Assembly: GCF_011927635.1 (NCBI RefSeq)
Contig: NZ_JAATJB010000012.1
Span: 1 to 64,000, forward strand
Direction of reading: 5' to 3'
From: Sphingomonas trueperi
GTDB lineage: Bacteria > Pseudomonadota > Alphaproteobacteria > Sphingomonadales > Sphingomonadaceae
DNA length: 64,000 nt
Position numbers and translations under genes: made by a program. The notes beneath the pieces are model-generated. The model made no database searches. It saw nothing but the letters and a program-made list of their open reading frames with translations, and was not told where the DNA came from. Below are positions 55,847-64,000 of this stretch, in pieces (the first letter of the stretch is position 1; every line of letters starts with the position of its first letter).

Positions 55847-57631
55847 TCAATAAAGCGCGTCGAGACGCTCCGCATAGACGGCTTTCAGCACGTGCCGCCG
55901 GATCTTCATGCTCGGCGTCAGCTGCTCGTTCTCGATGGTGAAGGCCTCGTCGGCGAGGATGAACTTGCGCACCCGCTCGATCACCGAAAGGTCGCGGTTT
56001 ACCCGTTCCACCGCCGCGCCGATCGTCGCCTTGAAGTCGGCGTCGCGCGAGAGGTTGCGGAACTTGCACGGCGTCGCGGTCTTGGCGCAGAATTCCTGCA
56101 CCCATTCGGGATCGGGGACGATCACCGCGGTCATGTAGGGCCGCTTGTCGCCATAGAGCATCGCCTGCAGGATCTCGGGCTGTAGCGTCAGCATGCCCTC
56201 GATCTTCTGGGGCGAGACATTGTCGCCCTTGTCGTTGACGATGATGTCCTTCTTGCGATCGGTGATCTTGATGCGGCCCTTGGCGTCGATCTCGCCGATG
56301 TCGCCGGTGTGGAGCCAGCCGTCCTTGAGCACCCGCTCGGTCTCAGCCTCGTTACGCCAATAGCCGTGCATCACCAGCTCGCCGCGCACCAGGATCTCGC
56401 CATCTTCGGCGATGCGGACCTCGACGTCGTCCATCGGGGGGCCGACCGTGTCCATCTTGAGACCCACCTTGGGCCGGTTGCACGAGATGACCGGCGCCGA
56501 CTCGGTCTGGCCATAGCCCTGGAGGAAGGTGAGGCCGAGCGATTCGAAGAAGATGCCGACTTCGGGATTGAGCGGCGCGCCGCCCGAGACCAGCGCCTTG
56601 ATCCGCCCGCCGAAGCGCTTGGCGAGCTTGGGCCGCAGCGTGGCGTTGAGCAGCAGGTTCATCGGCGCGTCGGCGATGCCGGACTTGCCCGCCGCCTTGC
56701 GCCCGCCGATCGCCACGGCCTTTTCCAGCAGGTAGGTGGCGAAGCTGCCCTGCTTCTCGACCTGCTTGGTGATGCGGGTGCGCAGCACCTCGAACAGCCG
56801 CGGCACGACGACCATGATGGTGGGGCGCACTTCCTCGATGTTCGAGGCGAGCTTTTCCAGCCCCTCCGAATAGTAGATCTGGCCGCCCAGCGCGATCGGG
56901 AAGAACTGGCCGCCGGTATGTTCATAGGCGTGCGAGAGGGGGAGGAAGGACAGGAACACCTCGTCCGCCCAGCCGAAATCCTCCGAAATGATCGCGGTGC
57001 AGCCCTGGCAATTGTGCAGGATCGCGCCGTGATGCTGCATCACCCCGCGCGGCGACCCGCCGGTGCCGCTGGTGTAGATGATGCAGGCCAGATCCTCGCG
57101 CTTGAACGTGGCGTGCGCGGCGGCGGTGGCGGCATCGGTGGCGTGCGCGGCGATCAGCTCGCGGAAGTCGTGGACCTCGAGGCTGCCCTGTTGCGCCAGT
57201 CGGACGTCGTCGATGCCGATCACGATCCGCCCTGCGGAGGATCGCAGCATCGCCGGCAGCAGCGTCTTGGCGAGTTTGGTGTTCGAGACGATCACCGCGC
57301 AGGCGCCGCTGTTTTCCAGGATATGCTGGTGATCGCGCTCGGTATTGGTGGTGTAGGTGGGGACGGTGACGCAACCCGCCGCCATGATCGCGAGGTCGCT
57401 GATGCAGAATTCGGGGCGGTTCTCGGAAACGAGCATCACCCGGTCGCCGGGCTTGAGCCCCAGCGCCTTGAGCGCGGTGGCGAGGCTCGCCACCTGGCGC
57501 GCCGCCTCGGCCCAGCTGGTCGGGTCCCAGGAGCCGCCGGCCTTGTGCCAGAGGAACGGCGCGTCCCCCTTCTCCGCGGCCCGCGTGAGGAACATCGTCA
57601 CCAGATTATCGAAACGTTCGAGCTTGCGCAT
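55847..57631 (-). CDS. fadD: Long-chain fatty acid-CoA ligase
   Basis: 594-aa AMP-forming acyl-CoA synthetase. Motifs in order: P-loop YTSGTGGSPRGVM, A4 LPLSHAYEH, GGAPLNPE, A5 LQGYGQTESAP, A7 LHTGDIGEID, A8 RIKITDRKKDIIVNDKGDNVSP and a C-terminal catalytic Lys region (LTPSMKIRR). It activates long-chain fatty acids for beta-oxidation. Longer than E. coli FadD by about 30 residues, resembling the eukaryote-like ACSL group in bacteria (Faa/FAA3 type). It follows ggt on the same strand with a 47-bp gap. Confidence 0.94.
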   Translation of the reverse strand: MRKLERFDNLVTMFLTRAAEKGDAPFLWHKAGGSWDPTSWAEAARQVASLATALKALGLKPGDRVMLVSENRPEFCISDLAIMAAGCVTVPTYTTNTERDHQHILENSGACAVIVSNTKLAKTLLPAMLRSSAGRIVIGIDDVRLAQQGSLEVHDFRELIAAHATDAATAAAHATFKREDLACIIYTSGTGGSPRGVMQHHGAILHNCQGCTAIISEDFGWADEVFLSFLPLSHAYEHTGGQFFPIALGGQIYYSEGLEKLASNIEEVRPTIMVVVPRLFEVLRTRITKQVEKQGSFATYLLEKAVAIGGRKAAGKSGIADAPMNLLLNATLRPKLAKRFGGRIKALVSGGAPLNPEVGIFFESLGLTFLQGYGQTESAPVISCNRPKVGLKMDTVGPPMDDVEVRIAEDGEILVRGELVMHGYWRNEAETERVLKDGWLHTGDIGEIDAKGRIKITDRKKDIIVNDKGDNVSPQKIEGMLTLQPEILQAMLYGDKRPYMTAVIVPDPEWVQEFCAKTATPCKFRNLSRDADFKATIGAAVERVNRDLSVIERVRKFILADEAFTIENEQLTPSMKIRRHVLKAVYAERLDALY

Positions 57632-57678
57632 TCCTACTCCCCCTGCAGGCGCCCCATCTTATCCTTGAGCGTCCCGCG

Positions 57679-59397
57679 TCATTCCGACGGGCGGTTGGTC
57701 TTGGCACCCACCCGCTGTATAACCGTTACCGAGCCGTCCTGATCCATTGCCACCCCTTCGCTGCGCGGATCGGCGGCGCCCACCCAGCGCCCGCCCACGC
57801 GCTCGATCGCATTGGCCTTGAGGCCCATCGGAGCAGCACGGACGTCCTCGCCCAGCGCGCGTAGCACAGGCAGCATCGCGTCAAGCTGGGTACCCTGCTC
57901 GGCGATCGCGGTTTTGCCCGGCGCGTAAAGCAGGCCGAGGCCGATCGCGTCCTGCGCGGAGAGCTTCCAGTCCACGACGCCGATGATCGCCTTGGCCACC
58001 TGCGCGATGATCGTGGAGCCACCCGCCGCGCCGACCGCGAGGCGGACCTTGCCGTCGGGGCCGAACACGATCGTCGGTGCCATCGAGCTGCGCGGCCGCT
58101 TGCCGCCCTCGACCCGGTTGGCCACCAGATACCCGTTCTTCACCGGCACGGTGTCGAAATCGGTCAATTGGTTGTTGAGGATCATGCCGTCGACCGTCAG
58201 GCCTGAGCCGAACGGCCCTTCCACCGTGGTGGTGACTTCGACGACATTTCCCGCCCCGTCGGTCACCGCCAGGTCGGTGGTGCCGGCGACTTCCTGCACC
58301 TTGGCCATCACGCGCTTCGGCGCGCCCGGCGGCGTGCCCGCGGCGATGCTGGTCATCGTCCTGGCGGGGTCGATCAACTTGGAGCGGCTGGCGATATAGC
58401 GGCGGTCGAGCAGCCCCTTCAGCGGTACGGCCACGAAATCCGGATCGCCGAGATACAGGTCGCGATCGGCATAAGCGAGCCGCGAGCTTTCGGCGAACAG
58501 GTGCCAGGCGGTGGCCGAGTCCTTGCCCAGGCGCCCCATGTCGAAGCGTTCGAGCTGCGCCAGGATCATCAGCACGGTGATTCCGCCCGAGGAGGGCGGG
58601 CCCATCGAGCAGATCTTGTACCCGCGATAGCGCCCGCACAGCACCGGTCGTGCCTTGGCGTCGTACGCCGCGAGGTCGCCGGTGGTCATCTTCGAAGGAT
58701 TGCGCGCCGCGCCGTTCACCGCCGCGACCAGCTTGGCGGCCTGCGGACCGACATAGAAACTGTCGGGCCCCTGGCTTGCGATGCGCTCGAGCAGCGCGGC
58801 CTGCTCCGGGTTGCGCACGGTGGTGCCCGCGGGCAGCGGCTTGCCGTCGGCGCCGAAGAACAGCGCGCGATAGGCGGGATCGACATGGCCGGAGAATTGG
58901 GTGAGCGAATTGTTCATCCGCGGGCTCAGCACGAAGCCGTCGCGGGCGAGGCGGATGGCGGGGGCGAACAGCTTGGCCCAGGCGAGCTTGCCCGAACGGC
59001 GATGCGCCAGCGCCATTGCCCGCACCGCCCCCGGCACGCCGACGCTGCGCCCGCCGGGCACCGCGGCGAAGTGGCTGAGCGGTTTGCCGGCGGCGTCGTA
59101 GAACCAATGGTCGTCGGCGGCCATCGGCGCGGTCTCGCGGCCGTCCACCGTGGTCATCGCCTTGGTCCTGGCATCGTAGAGCACCAGGAAGCTGCCGCCG
59201 CCGAGGCCCGAGCTCTGCGGCTCGACCACGCCCAGCGCCAGCATCGTCGCGATCGCCGCATCGGTGGCGCTGCCGCCCGCGCGCAGGATCTCGACGCCCG
59301 CCGCCGCCGCGCGGGGATCGGCGGCGCTCACCATGCCCTGGGCATGGGCGAGCAGCGGCGTGAACAGCAGGAGGAGCAGCGCGACCGTTTTTCTCAT
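57679..59397 (-). CDS. ggt: Gamma-glutamyltransferase, exported
   Basis: 572-aa periplasmic Ntn-hydrolase proenzyme. The signal peptide (MRKTVALLLLLFTPLLAHAQ) is followed by the large subunit with GGNxxDAAIA-like GGSATDAAIATML and GLGGGSFLVLYD; cleavage is expected before the catalytic Thr, T373, in AGTTDLAVTD. In most GGTs the motif is TTHxSVxD; here Asp375 replaces His. RPRSSMAPTIVF and GAAGGSTIIAQV are conserved. It cleaves the gamma-glutamyl bond of glutathione and related peptides. It lies between pyrD and fadD, all on one strand. Confidence 0.92.
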   Translation of the reverse strand: MRKTVALLLLLFTPLLAHAQGMVSAADPRAAAAGVEILRAGGSATDAAIATMLALGVVEPQSSGLGGGSFLVLYDARTKAMTTVDGRETAPMAADDHWFYDAAGKPLSHFAAVPGGRSVGVPGAVRAMALAHRRSGKLAWAKLFAPAIRLARDGFVLSPRMNNSLTQFSGHVDPAYRALFFGADGKPLPAGTTVRNPEQAALLERIASQGPDSFYVGPQAAKLVAAVNGAARNPSKMTTGDLAAYDAKARPVLCGRYRGYKICSMGPPSSGGITVLMILAQLERFDMGRLGKDSATAWHLFAESSRLAYADRDLYLGDPDFVAVPLKGLLDRRYIASRSKLIDPARTMTSIAAGTPPGAPKRVMAKVQEVAGTTDLAVTDGAGNVVEVTTTVEGPFGSGLTVDGMILNNQLTDFDTVPVKNGYLVANRVEGGKRPRSSMAPTIVFGPDGKVRLAVGAAGGSTIIAQVAKAIIGVVDWKLSAQDAIGLGLLYAPGKTAIAEQGTQLDAMLPVLRALGEDVRAAPMGLKANAIERVGGRWVGAADPRSEGVAMDQDGSVTVIQRVGAKTNRPSE

Positions 59398-59436
59398 GGA
59401 CCTAGGCGTAGCGCGCTTTGCCCCGGAGGCAAGCCG

Positions 59437-60414
59437 TCAGGCGAGCGCCCGCGCGATGCTGCGTGCCAGACCGGTCCCGCGATAGAGCAGCGCCGAATAG
59501 ACCTGCACCAGCACCGCACCCGCCTCGATCCGGCGCTTGGCCTCGTCCGGCCCGTCGATGCCGCCCGCCGAAATCAGCGGCAGCTGCTCGCCCGAGATTT
59601 CGCGCGCCTCGATCAGCTTGGCGCGGGCGAGGTCCTTTAGCGGCTTGCCCGAAAGCCCGCCGGCCTCGCCGGCATGGGCCGAGGCGAGGGGCGGGCGGGA
59701 GATGGTGGTGTTGGAGACGATCAGCGCGTCGACATGATGATCGATCGCCGCGCGCACCGCGCCTTCCAGCCCGGCGCGATCCAGATCGGGCGCGACCTTG
59801 AGGAACAGCGGCGTGGTGCCGCGCGCCGCATGCGCGGCCGCCAGCAATTCGTCGAGCGCAGGCCGCGACTGGAGATCGCGCAGGCTTGGCGTGTTGGGCG
59901 AGCTGACGTTGATCGTGATATAGTCGGCATGGCGCGCCGCCTTGGTGACGCCCAGGGCGTAATCGGCGACGCGGTCGGTCGAATCCTTGTTGGCACCGAC
60001 ATTGATGCCGAGGATGCCGGGCCGCTGCTTCAGCCGCGCGATTCGCGCCAGCGCGGCGTCGATCCCGTTATTGTTGAAGCCCATGCGGTTGATCACCGCC
60101 TCGTCCTCGACCAGCCGGAACAGGCGGGGCTTGGGATTGCCGGGTTGCGGTCTGGGGGTGAGCGTGCCGATTTCGACCGCGCCGAAGCCCAGTCCGAACA
60201 GGCCGGCGATCGCCTCGGCATCCTTGTCGAGCCCCGCGGCGAGCCCGACCCGATTGGGGAAGCTCAGCCCTGCCAGCGTCACCGGCGCCGCCGACTCGGG
60301 GCCGCCACCGAAGGGTGCGCCCGCGCCGCCCCACAGAGCCAGCGCGCGAATCGCCGCGCGATGTGCCCGCTCCGGATCGAGCGTGAAGACCAGGTTGCGA
60401 AGAATCTTGCCCAT
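59437..60414 (-). CDS. pyrD: Dihydroorotate dehydrogenase (quinone), class 2
   Basis: 325-aa membrane-associated DHODH of pyrimidine synthesis. The short N-terminal helix (ILRNLVFTLDPERAHR) is the class 2 quinone tunnel region. LAAGLDKDAEAIAGL and NRMGFNNNGID bind FMN. The active-site Ser lies in INVSSPNTPSLRDLQ. VSNTTISRP and SAGGIDGPDEAKRRIEAGA are the C-terminal FMN/phosphate motifs. The ATG at 60414 with GAGCG is chosen over an ATG 12 bp upstream (60426). Rightmost gene of the leftward pyrD-ggt-fadD set. Confidence 0.94.
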   Translation of the reverse strand: MGKILRNLVFTLDPERAHRAAIRALALWGGAGAPFGGGPESAAPVTLAGLSFPNRVGLAAGLDKDAEAIAGLFGLGFGAVEIGTLTPRPQPGNPKPRLFRLVEDEAVINRMGFNNNGIDAALARIARLKQRPGILGINVGANKDSTDRVADYALGVTKAARHADYITINVSSPNTPSLRDLQSRPALDELLAAAHAARGTTPLFLKVAPDLDRAGLEGAVRAAIDHHVDALIVSNTTISRPPLASAHAGEAGGLSGKPLKDLARAKLIEAREISGEQLPLISAGGIDGPDEAKRRIEAGAVLVQVYSALLYRGTGLARSIARALA

Positions 60415-60470
60415 GAAAGCGCTCATGCATCGCAAGGCAAACGTCGTCAAAGGCTGGAATGTCGATTCCG

Positions 60471-60476
60471 TACAAT
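60471..60476 (+). promoter_or_regulatory. Candidate -10 box of the small RNA
   Basis: TACAAT on the plus strand, about 7 bp before the likely transcript start at about 60483. The -35 position has no good TTGACA match. Confidence 0.3.
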
Positions 60477-60482
60477 ACCGTG

Positions 60483-60584
60483 CCTCTCGAATCGGGTAGA
60501 GCATCCCTGCGACCCGAGGGGTTCCGCTTAACGGGGGGAACCCTTTCCTTTGGGCCCGGCCGGGCAACCGGCCGGGCCTCTTTT
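60483..60584 (+). ncRNA. Candidate small RNA with intrinsic terminator
   Basis: Intergenic, about 100 nt, between divergent pyrD and the AraC gene, with no coding gene read through it on this strand. The first hairpin is GGGTTCC / GGAACCC (60519-60525 with 60537-60543). A short C/U-rich linker (CTTTCCTTT) follows, then a perfect 11-bp terminator stem GGCCCGGCCGG / CCGGCCGGGCC with GCAA loop (60553-60578) and TCTTTT. Two stem-loops separated by a UUUCC stretch recall the alphaproteobacterial MmgR/suhB sRNA family (Rfam suhB), but that is a resemblance from memory. The 5' end is estimated from a TACAAT box. Confidence 0.6.
60553..60584 (+). terminator. Rho-independent terminator of the candidate sRNA
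   Basis: Stem of 11 perfect base pairs (60553-60563 with 60568-60578), loop GCAA, followed by TCTTTT. It is among the strongest terminators in the window and has no protein-coding gene directly upstream on its strand. Confidence 0.9.
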
Positions 60585-60652
60585 CCGTTGCGCTTTCCGC
60601 GCAGCCATGCTCCAGCTGTGCGACGAACCGAAGCACAGGGGAACAGCGTCGC

Positions 60653-61585
60653 ATGCGTGGCGCCGAAGAGGGCCAGGTTGCAATTGCCGCGCGCCGTGGC
60701 GCGGGGGCGGGCCAGCCTTTGAACATTCGCTTTCAGCCGTCCACCGGGCGGCTGATACCGCATGTCGAAAGCTTTTATCTCGCTCATATCGATGCGCCGT
60801 GCATCGAGGGCGTCGAGCGCGTCGATCTCGGCCAGTGGCGCTTCTGCCTGGAGGGCGATGGTACCGTCCATTTCCCGGACGCGCATAGCGAGACAACGCT
60901 GCCGGTGATGGTCAACGGCCCCGGCACCGCGCACTGGACCTATCGGATCCAGGGCCCCTTCCGCTGCTTCGGCATTTCCTTGCGCGGCATCGGCTGGCGC
61001 ACTTTGGTGGGCCGCCCGGCGGACCAGGTGGCCGATCGGCTGGTGGACGGCGGCGAGATCTTTGGGCCGGAGGTGCATGCGCTGCATGCCGAACTCCGCA
61101 CGCTCGATACGCTGGAAGCGATGGTCGCCGCGGTCGAGCCCTTCCTGCTGCGCCGGATCGACGCCGCGCGGCGCGTGCCCAAGGCACATATCGCCTTCCT
61201 TCGGATTGTGCGCGAATGGGCGGCCTCGGGCGATCCGACGATCGATGCGCTGTACGACGCGATGGAGGCCGAAACCGGCATGGGGCAGCGCCAGGTCCAG
61301 CGGCTGTGCAAGGAATATTTCGCCGGGCCGCCCAACCATCTGCGCCGCAAGTTTCGCGCGATCGGCGCCGCGATGCGCATCCACCAGGGCGCGCCCCTCG
61401 CCGAAGTGATGGCGCCCTTTGCCGACCAGTCGCACATGATCAACGAGATCAAGCATTTCACCGGCCAGACGCCGGGGTTGCTGCGCGACGGCATCGATCC
61501 GGTGCTCGCTGCGACGCTGGAGAACGAGAAGTTCCACTTTCTCCCCGATGTGATCCCCGAGACGGTTGACCTCGGCGGCCGCTAG
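60653..61585 (+). CDS. AraC-family transcriptional regulator
   Basis: 310-aa regulator. The N-terminal half (about 25-190) is a cupin-like sensor domain with LIPHVESFYLAHIDAP. The C-terminal AraC/XylS DNA-binding half (about 200-300) has two helix-turn-helix segments: MGQRQVQRLCKEYFAGPPNHLRRKFRAI and a second around DQSHMINEIKHFTGQTPGLLR, matching the family consensus near its end. The N-terminus is uncertain: TTG at 60719 is an alternative start with a better preceding GGGCGGG. It is downstream of the candidate sRNA, upstream of suf. Target unknown. Confidence 0.85.
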   Translation: MRGAEEGQVAIAARRGAGAGQPLNIRFQPSTGRLIPHVESFYLAHIDAPCIEGVERVDLGQWRFCLEGDGTVHFPDAHSETTLPVMVNGPGTAHWTYRIQGPFRCFGISLRGIGWRTLVGRPADQVADRLVDGGEIFGPEVHALHAELRTLDTLEAMVAAVEPFLLRRIDAARRVPKAHIAFLRIVREWAASGDPTIDALYDAMEAETGMGQRQVQRLCKEYFAGPPNHLRRKFRAIGAAMRIHQGAPLAEVMAPFADQSHMINEIKHFTGQTPGLLRDGIDPVLAATLENEKFHFLPDVIPETVDLGGR

Positions 61586-61594
61586 GCCCACATG

Positions 61595-61623
61595 CCCAAT
61601 CGGATCAACTTTGTCCGATTGGG
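61595..61623 (+). promoter_or_regulatory. Perfect palindromic operator overlapping the sufR ribosome binding site
   Basis: CCCAATCGGA (61595-61604) and TCCGATTGGG (61614-61623) form a perfect 10-bp inverted repeat around TCAACTTTG. The right arm ends in GGG of the GGGAG ribosome binding site of the following gene (ATG 61629). Either an operator for the Fe-S-binding regulator itself, or an mRNA hairpin that hides the ribosome binding site, or both. Confidence 0.75.
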
Positions 61624-61628
61624 AGTCG

Positions 61629-62141
61629 ATGCGTCTTTCGAGCCTTGCCGACTATGCCGTGGTGATGCTGGCCGCTGCTGCGCGCCATTGCGGCGCGTCG
61701 TGCCGGCTCAACGCGACGCTGCTGGCGAACGAGACCGGCCTGCCGCTGCCGACGGTGCAGAAGCTGGTGAGCAAGCTTTCCGCCGCCGGCCTGATCGAAA
61801 GCGCCCGCGGCACCGGCGGCGGCTTCCGCCTCGCCCGGCCGCCCGCGGCGATCAGCCTTGCCGAGATCGTCGAGGCGATCGAGGGACCGATCGCGCTGAC
61901 CGTGTGCGTCGACTCGGCGCGGCATGATTGCGCCGTGGAAGGAAACTGCCGGGTGAAGCCGCATTGGGGCGTGGTGAGCGATGCGGTGCGTTCGGCGCTC
62001 GCCCAGGTCAGCCTCGCCAGCCTCGCTACGCCTCCGGTGCTTGCAGCCCCGGCAATGCCGGTGCATGGGCTCGCGCCTTCCACCTCCGACCTTTCTTCTC
62101 CTTCTCCGGTGCTCGCCGGGGAAAGCCAGGTATCTTTCTGA
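61629..62141 (+). CDS. sufR: Rrf2-family Fe-S-cluster regulator of the suf operon
   Basis: 170-aa Rrf2-type repressor. The winged helix-turn-helix (residues 1-70) reads [18 protein letters not shown] ... [19 protein letters not shown] and is followed by [12 protein letters not shown]. Cluster-binding Cys are C93, C101 and C107 ([17 protein letters not shown]), spaced slightly wider than in E. coli IscR. The C-terminal tail is Ala/Pro/Ser-rich. It is the first gene of the suf operon and its stop overlaps the sufB start (TGATG). It should repress suf when clusters are plentiful. Similar to RirA/IscR-type regulators in alphaproteobacteria. Confidence 0.9.
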   Translation: MRLSSLADYAVVMLAAAARHCGASCRLNATLLANETGLPLPTVQKLVSKLSAAGLIESARGTGGGFRLARPPAAISLAEIVEAIEGPIALTVCVDSARHDCAVEGNCRVKPHWGVVSDAVRSALAQVSLASLATPPVLAAPAMPVHGLAPSTSDLSSPSPVLAGESQVSF

Positions 62142-63604
62142 TGGCCACCAAGAATGCCGAGGCGCTCGCCGCCGCGAACAAGAAGTACGAATGGGGCTTC
62201 GCCTCGGACGTCGAACAGGAGTTCGCGCCCAAGGGGCTGAGCGAGGATACCGTCCGGTATATCTCCGCCAAGAAGAACGAGCCCGAGTGGATGCTCGACT
62301 GGCGCTTGAAGGCGTTCCGCCTGTGGCAGACGCTGGAGGCGCCGGACTGGGCCAAGCTCAACGTGCCGCCGATCGACTATCAGGACGCGTATTATTACGC
62401 CGAGCCCAAGCAGAAGAAGACGATCACCAGCCTCGACGAGCTCGATCCGGAAATCCGCCGGACCTATGAGAAGCTCGGTATTCCGATCGAGGAGCAGAAG
62501 GTGCTCGCGGGCGTCGAGGGCGCGCGCAAGGTCGCGGTCGATGCGGTGTTCGACTCGGTGTCGGTCGCCACGACCTTCCGCGCCGAGCTCAAGGCGGCGG
62601 GGGTCATCTTCCTGTCGATCAGCGAGGCGATCCGCGAATATCCCGAGCTGATCCAGAAGTGGCTCGGCAAGGTGGTGCCGCAGCGCGACAACTATTTCGC
62701 CACGCTCAACAGCGCGGTCTTCTCCGACGGCACCTTCGTCTATGTGCCGGAGGGCGTGCGCTGCCCGATGGAGCTCTCCACCTATTTCCGCATCAACGCC
62801 GAGAATACCGGCCAGTTCGAGCGGACGCTGATCGTCGCCGACAAGGGGGCGTATGTGTCCTATCTCGAAGGCTGCACCGCGCCGATGCGCGACGAGAATC
62901 AGCTGCACGCTGCCGTCGTTGAGCTGGTCGCGCTCGACGATGCCGAGATCAAATATTCGACCGTCCAGAACTGGTATCCGGGCGACGAGAACGGCGTGGG
63001 CGGCATCTACAATTTCGTCACCAAGCGGGCGCTGTGCCAGGGGCGCAACTCCAAGGTGAGCTGGACCCAGGTCGAAACCGGATCGGCGATCACCTGGAAA
63101 TATCCGAGCTGCGTGCTCGCGGGCGAGAATTCGGTCGGCGAATTCTATTCGGTGGCGGTGACCAACAACCGCCAGCAGGCCGATACCGGCACCAAGATGA
63201 TCCATCTCGGCAAGGGCAGCCGCTCGACCATCGTGTCGAAGGGCATCTCGGCCGGGCGCAGCGACAACACCTATCGCGGGCTGGTCCGCGTGGCGGCGAG
63301 CGCGGAGAATGTCCGCAACTTCACCCAGTGCGACTCGCTGCTGCTCGGCGACCAGTGCGGCGCACACACCGTGCCGTATATCGAGGTGAAGAACCCGAGC
63401 GCCCAGATCGAGCATGAGGCGACCACCAGCAAGATCAGCGACGACCAGCTGTTCTACGCGCTCCAGCGCGGGCTGGACCAGGAGGCCGCCGTGGCGCTGA
63501 TCGTCAACGGCTTCGCGCGCGAAGTGCTGCAGCAGCTGCCGATGGAGTTCGCTGTCGAGGCGCAGAAGCTGCTCGGGATTTCGCTCGAAGGTTCGGTGGG
63601 ATGA
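62141..63604 (+). CDS. sufB: Fe-S cluster assembly protein SufB
   Basis: 487-aa scaffold subunit of SufBCD. The N-terminus ([27 protein letters not shown]) and [67 protein letters not shown] and [22 protein letters not shown] are all SufB signatures; the conserved Cys in QCGAHT and EGCTAPM are candidate sulfur carriers. The C-terminal [16 protein letters not shown] is typical. Length matches alphaproteobacterial SufB. Translationally coupled to sufR; sufC and sufD are expected further right, past a small secreted protein gene. Confidence 0.97.
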   Translation: MATKNAEALAAANKKYEWGFASDVEQEFAPKGLSEDTVRYISAKKNEPEWMLDWRLKAFRLWQTLEAPDWAKLNVPPIDYQDAYYYAEPKQKKTITSLDELDPEIRRTYEKLGIPIEEQKVLAGVEGARKVAVDAVFDSVSVATTFRAELKAAGVIFLSISEAIREYPELIQKWLGKVVPQRDNYFATLNSAVFSDGTFVYVPEGVRCPMELSTYFRINAENTGQFERTLIVADKGAYVSYLEGCTAPMRDENQLHAAVVELVALDDAEIKYSTVQNWYPGDENGVGGIYNFVTKRALCQGRNSKVSWTQVETGSAITWKYPSCVLAGENSVGEFYSVAVTNNRQQADTGTKMIHLGKGSRSTIVSKGISAGRSDNTYRGLVRVAASAENVRNFTQCDSLLLGDQCGAHTVPYIEVKNPSAQIEHEATTSKISDDQLFYALQRGLDQEAAVALIVNGFAREVLQQLPMEFAVEAQKLLGISLEGSVG

Positions 63605-63695
63605 TTCGTCCCGCCGCCCCCGCTCAGCCTGCGCTCATCTCGGCTGACGTATCGACGACGCAGGGCCGCGTTCCGGGCCCGCAGGAGTATCGTGC

Positions 63696-64000
63696 ATGTT
63701 GAACGCCCTTCTTGCCGCAGCCTTCGCCCTTCAGGGCGGCGTCGCGATCGACAGCGCGGCCCAGTTCGGCGCGGCGACCAACCACGCGCGCTGCATCGTC
63801 CGCGCGATCGGCACCGCGCCGGCGGACGCGGGCGCGCGCGCGACCAAGGTCGCCGGCGCGATCAAGCAGTGCCGCGACTTTCTCGATTCCGATTTCCAGG
63901 CCGGTCGTCTATTGCTCAACGACCGGCCCTACCAGCCGAGCGCCTGGCGCAAGCTGACCCCGGTGCTCGACAGGATCGAGGCCGACATCAAGGCCAGCGT
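63696..64000 (+). CDS. Secreted hypothetical protein in the suf operon, cut by the window end
   Basis: 101 codons visible. Start ATG at 63696 with GCAGGAG before it. A short hydrophobic N-terminus (MLNALLAAAFALQGGVA) suggests a signal peptide; the mature part has two Cys (HARCIVRAI, IKQCRDFL) about 30 residues apart, then DFLDSDFQAGRLLLNDRPYQP and an amphipathic helix. No known family recognised. It starts 91 bp after sufB in the same direction; such an insertion between sufB and sufC is unusual. The 3' end is beyond the window. Confidence 0.72.
   Translation, partial: MLNALLAAAFALQGGVAIDSAAQFGAATNHARCIVRAIGTAPADAGARATKVAGAIKQCRDFLDSDFQAGRLLLNDRPYQPSAWRKLTPVLDRIEADIKAS

Overview
The window is chromosomal DNA of high GC content. 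It most likely comes from a sphingomonad (Alphaproteobacteria, Sphingomonadaceae, Sphingomonas-like). The points for this are two large TonB-dependent receptors, a PEPxxWA-CTERM protein, an F1-only ATP synthase operon (atpHAGDC) with a very short epsilon subunit, a PhaR/PhaC/PhaA polyhydroxyalkanoate locus, an Rrf2-regulated suf operon, and strong third-position GC that gives long antisense open frames almost everywhere. No tRNA, rRNA, CRISPR array, prophage or insertion sequence was seen.

Layout. 0-0.6 kb: end of a chemotaxis-type operon (STAS protein, CheY-like receiver) cut by the window edge. 0.9-9 kb: ABC-F ATPase, SDR/LysR divergent pair, an Fe(II)/2OG oxygenase, an MHS-type MFS transporter with alanine racemase, and a second oxygenase. 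9.1-12.3 kb: a 1061-aa TonB receptor. 12.6-15.4 kb: PHA locus, with phaC-like and phaA facing phaR across 14 bp. 15.5-18.7 kb: a hypothetical protein, a secreted methyltransferase, a small membrane protein and an isolated CpaF ATPase. 18.9-23.7 kb: F1 ATP synthase. 24-31.8 kb: PEP-CTERM protein, RhlE-type helicase, PilZ protein, two orphan small genes, a GH43/MFS sugar operon with a LacI-type operator, and Ada. 31.9-40.1 kb: trypsin-like membrane protease, HExxH/TPR protein, priA, two tandem paralogous secreted proteins, transaldolase, xerC. 40.1-45.8 kb: exported GH2 enzyme, zapE, sdhB, a ClpP-fold protein and a C13 peptidase. 45.9-51.9 kb: PQQ-type sugar dehydrogenase, PHA-granule-associated protein, VOC protein, aspartyl hydroxylase, M16 peptidase. 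52-60.4 kb: a receptor operon in which a TonB receptor is coupled to a Tat-exported PLP enzyme, then fadD, ggt and pyrD. 60.4-64 kb: a candidate small RNA, an AraC regulator, and sufR-sufB with an extra secreted protein gene after sufB.

Most of the window is ordinary core genome. The least explained parts are the TonB-receptor/exported PLP enzyme operon with phased upstream repeats, three intergenic inverted-repeat elements of exactly 96 bp, the candidate sRNA at about 60.5 kb, the palindrome overlapping the sufR ribosome binding site, the tandem paralogs at 37.4-38.3 kb, and two patches of atypical codon use (15.5-16.0 and 27.1-27.7 kb).
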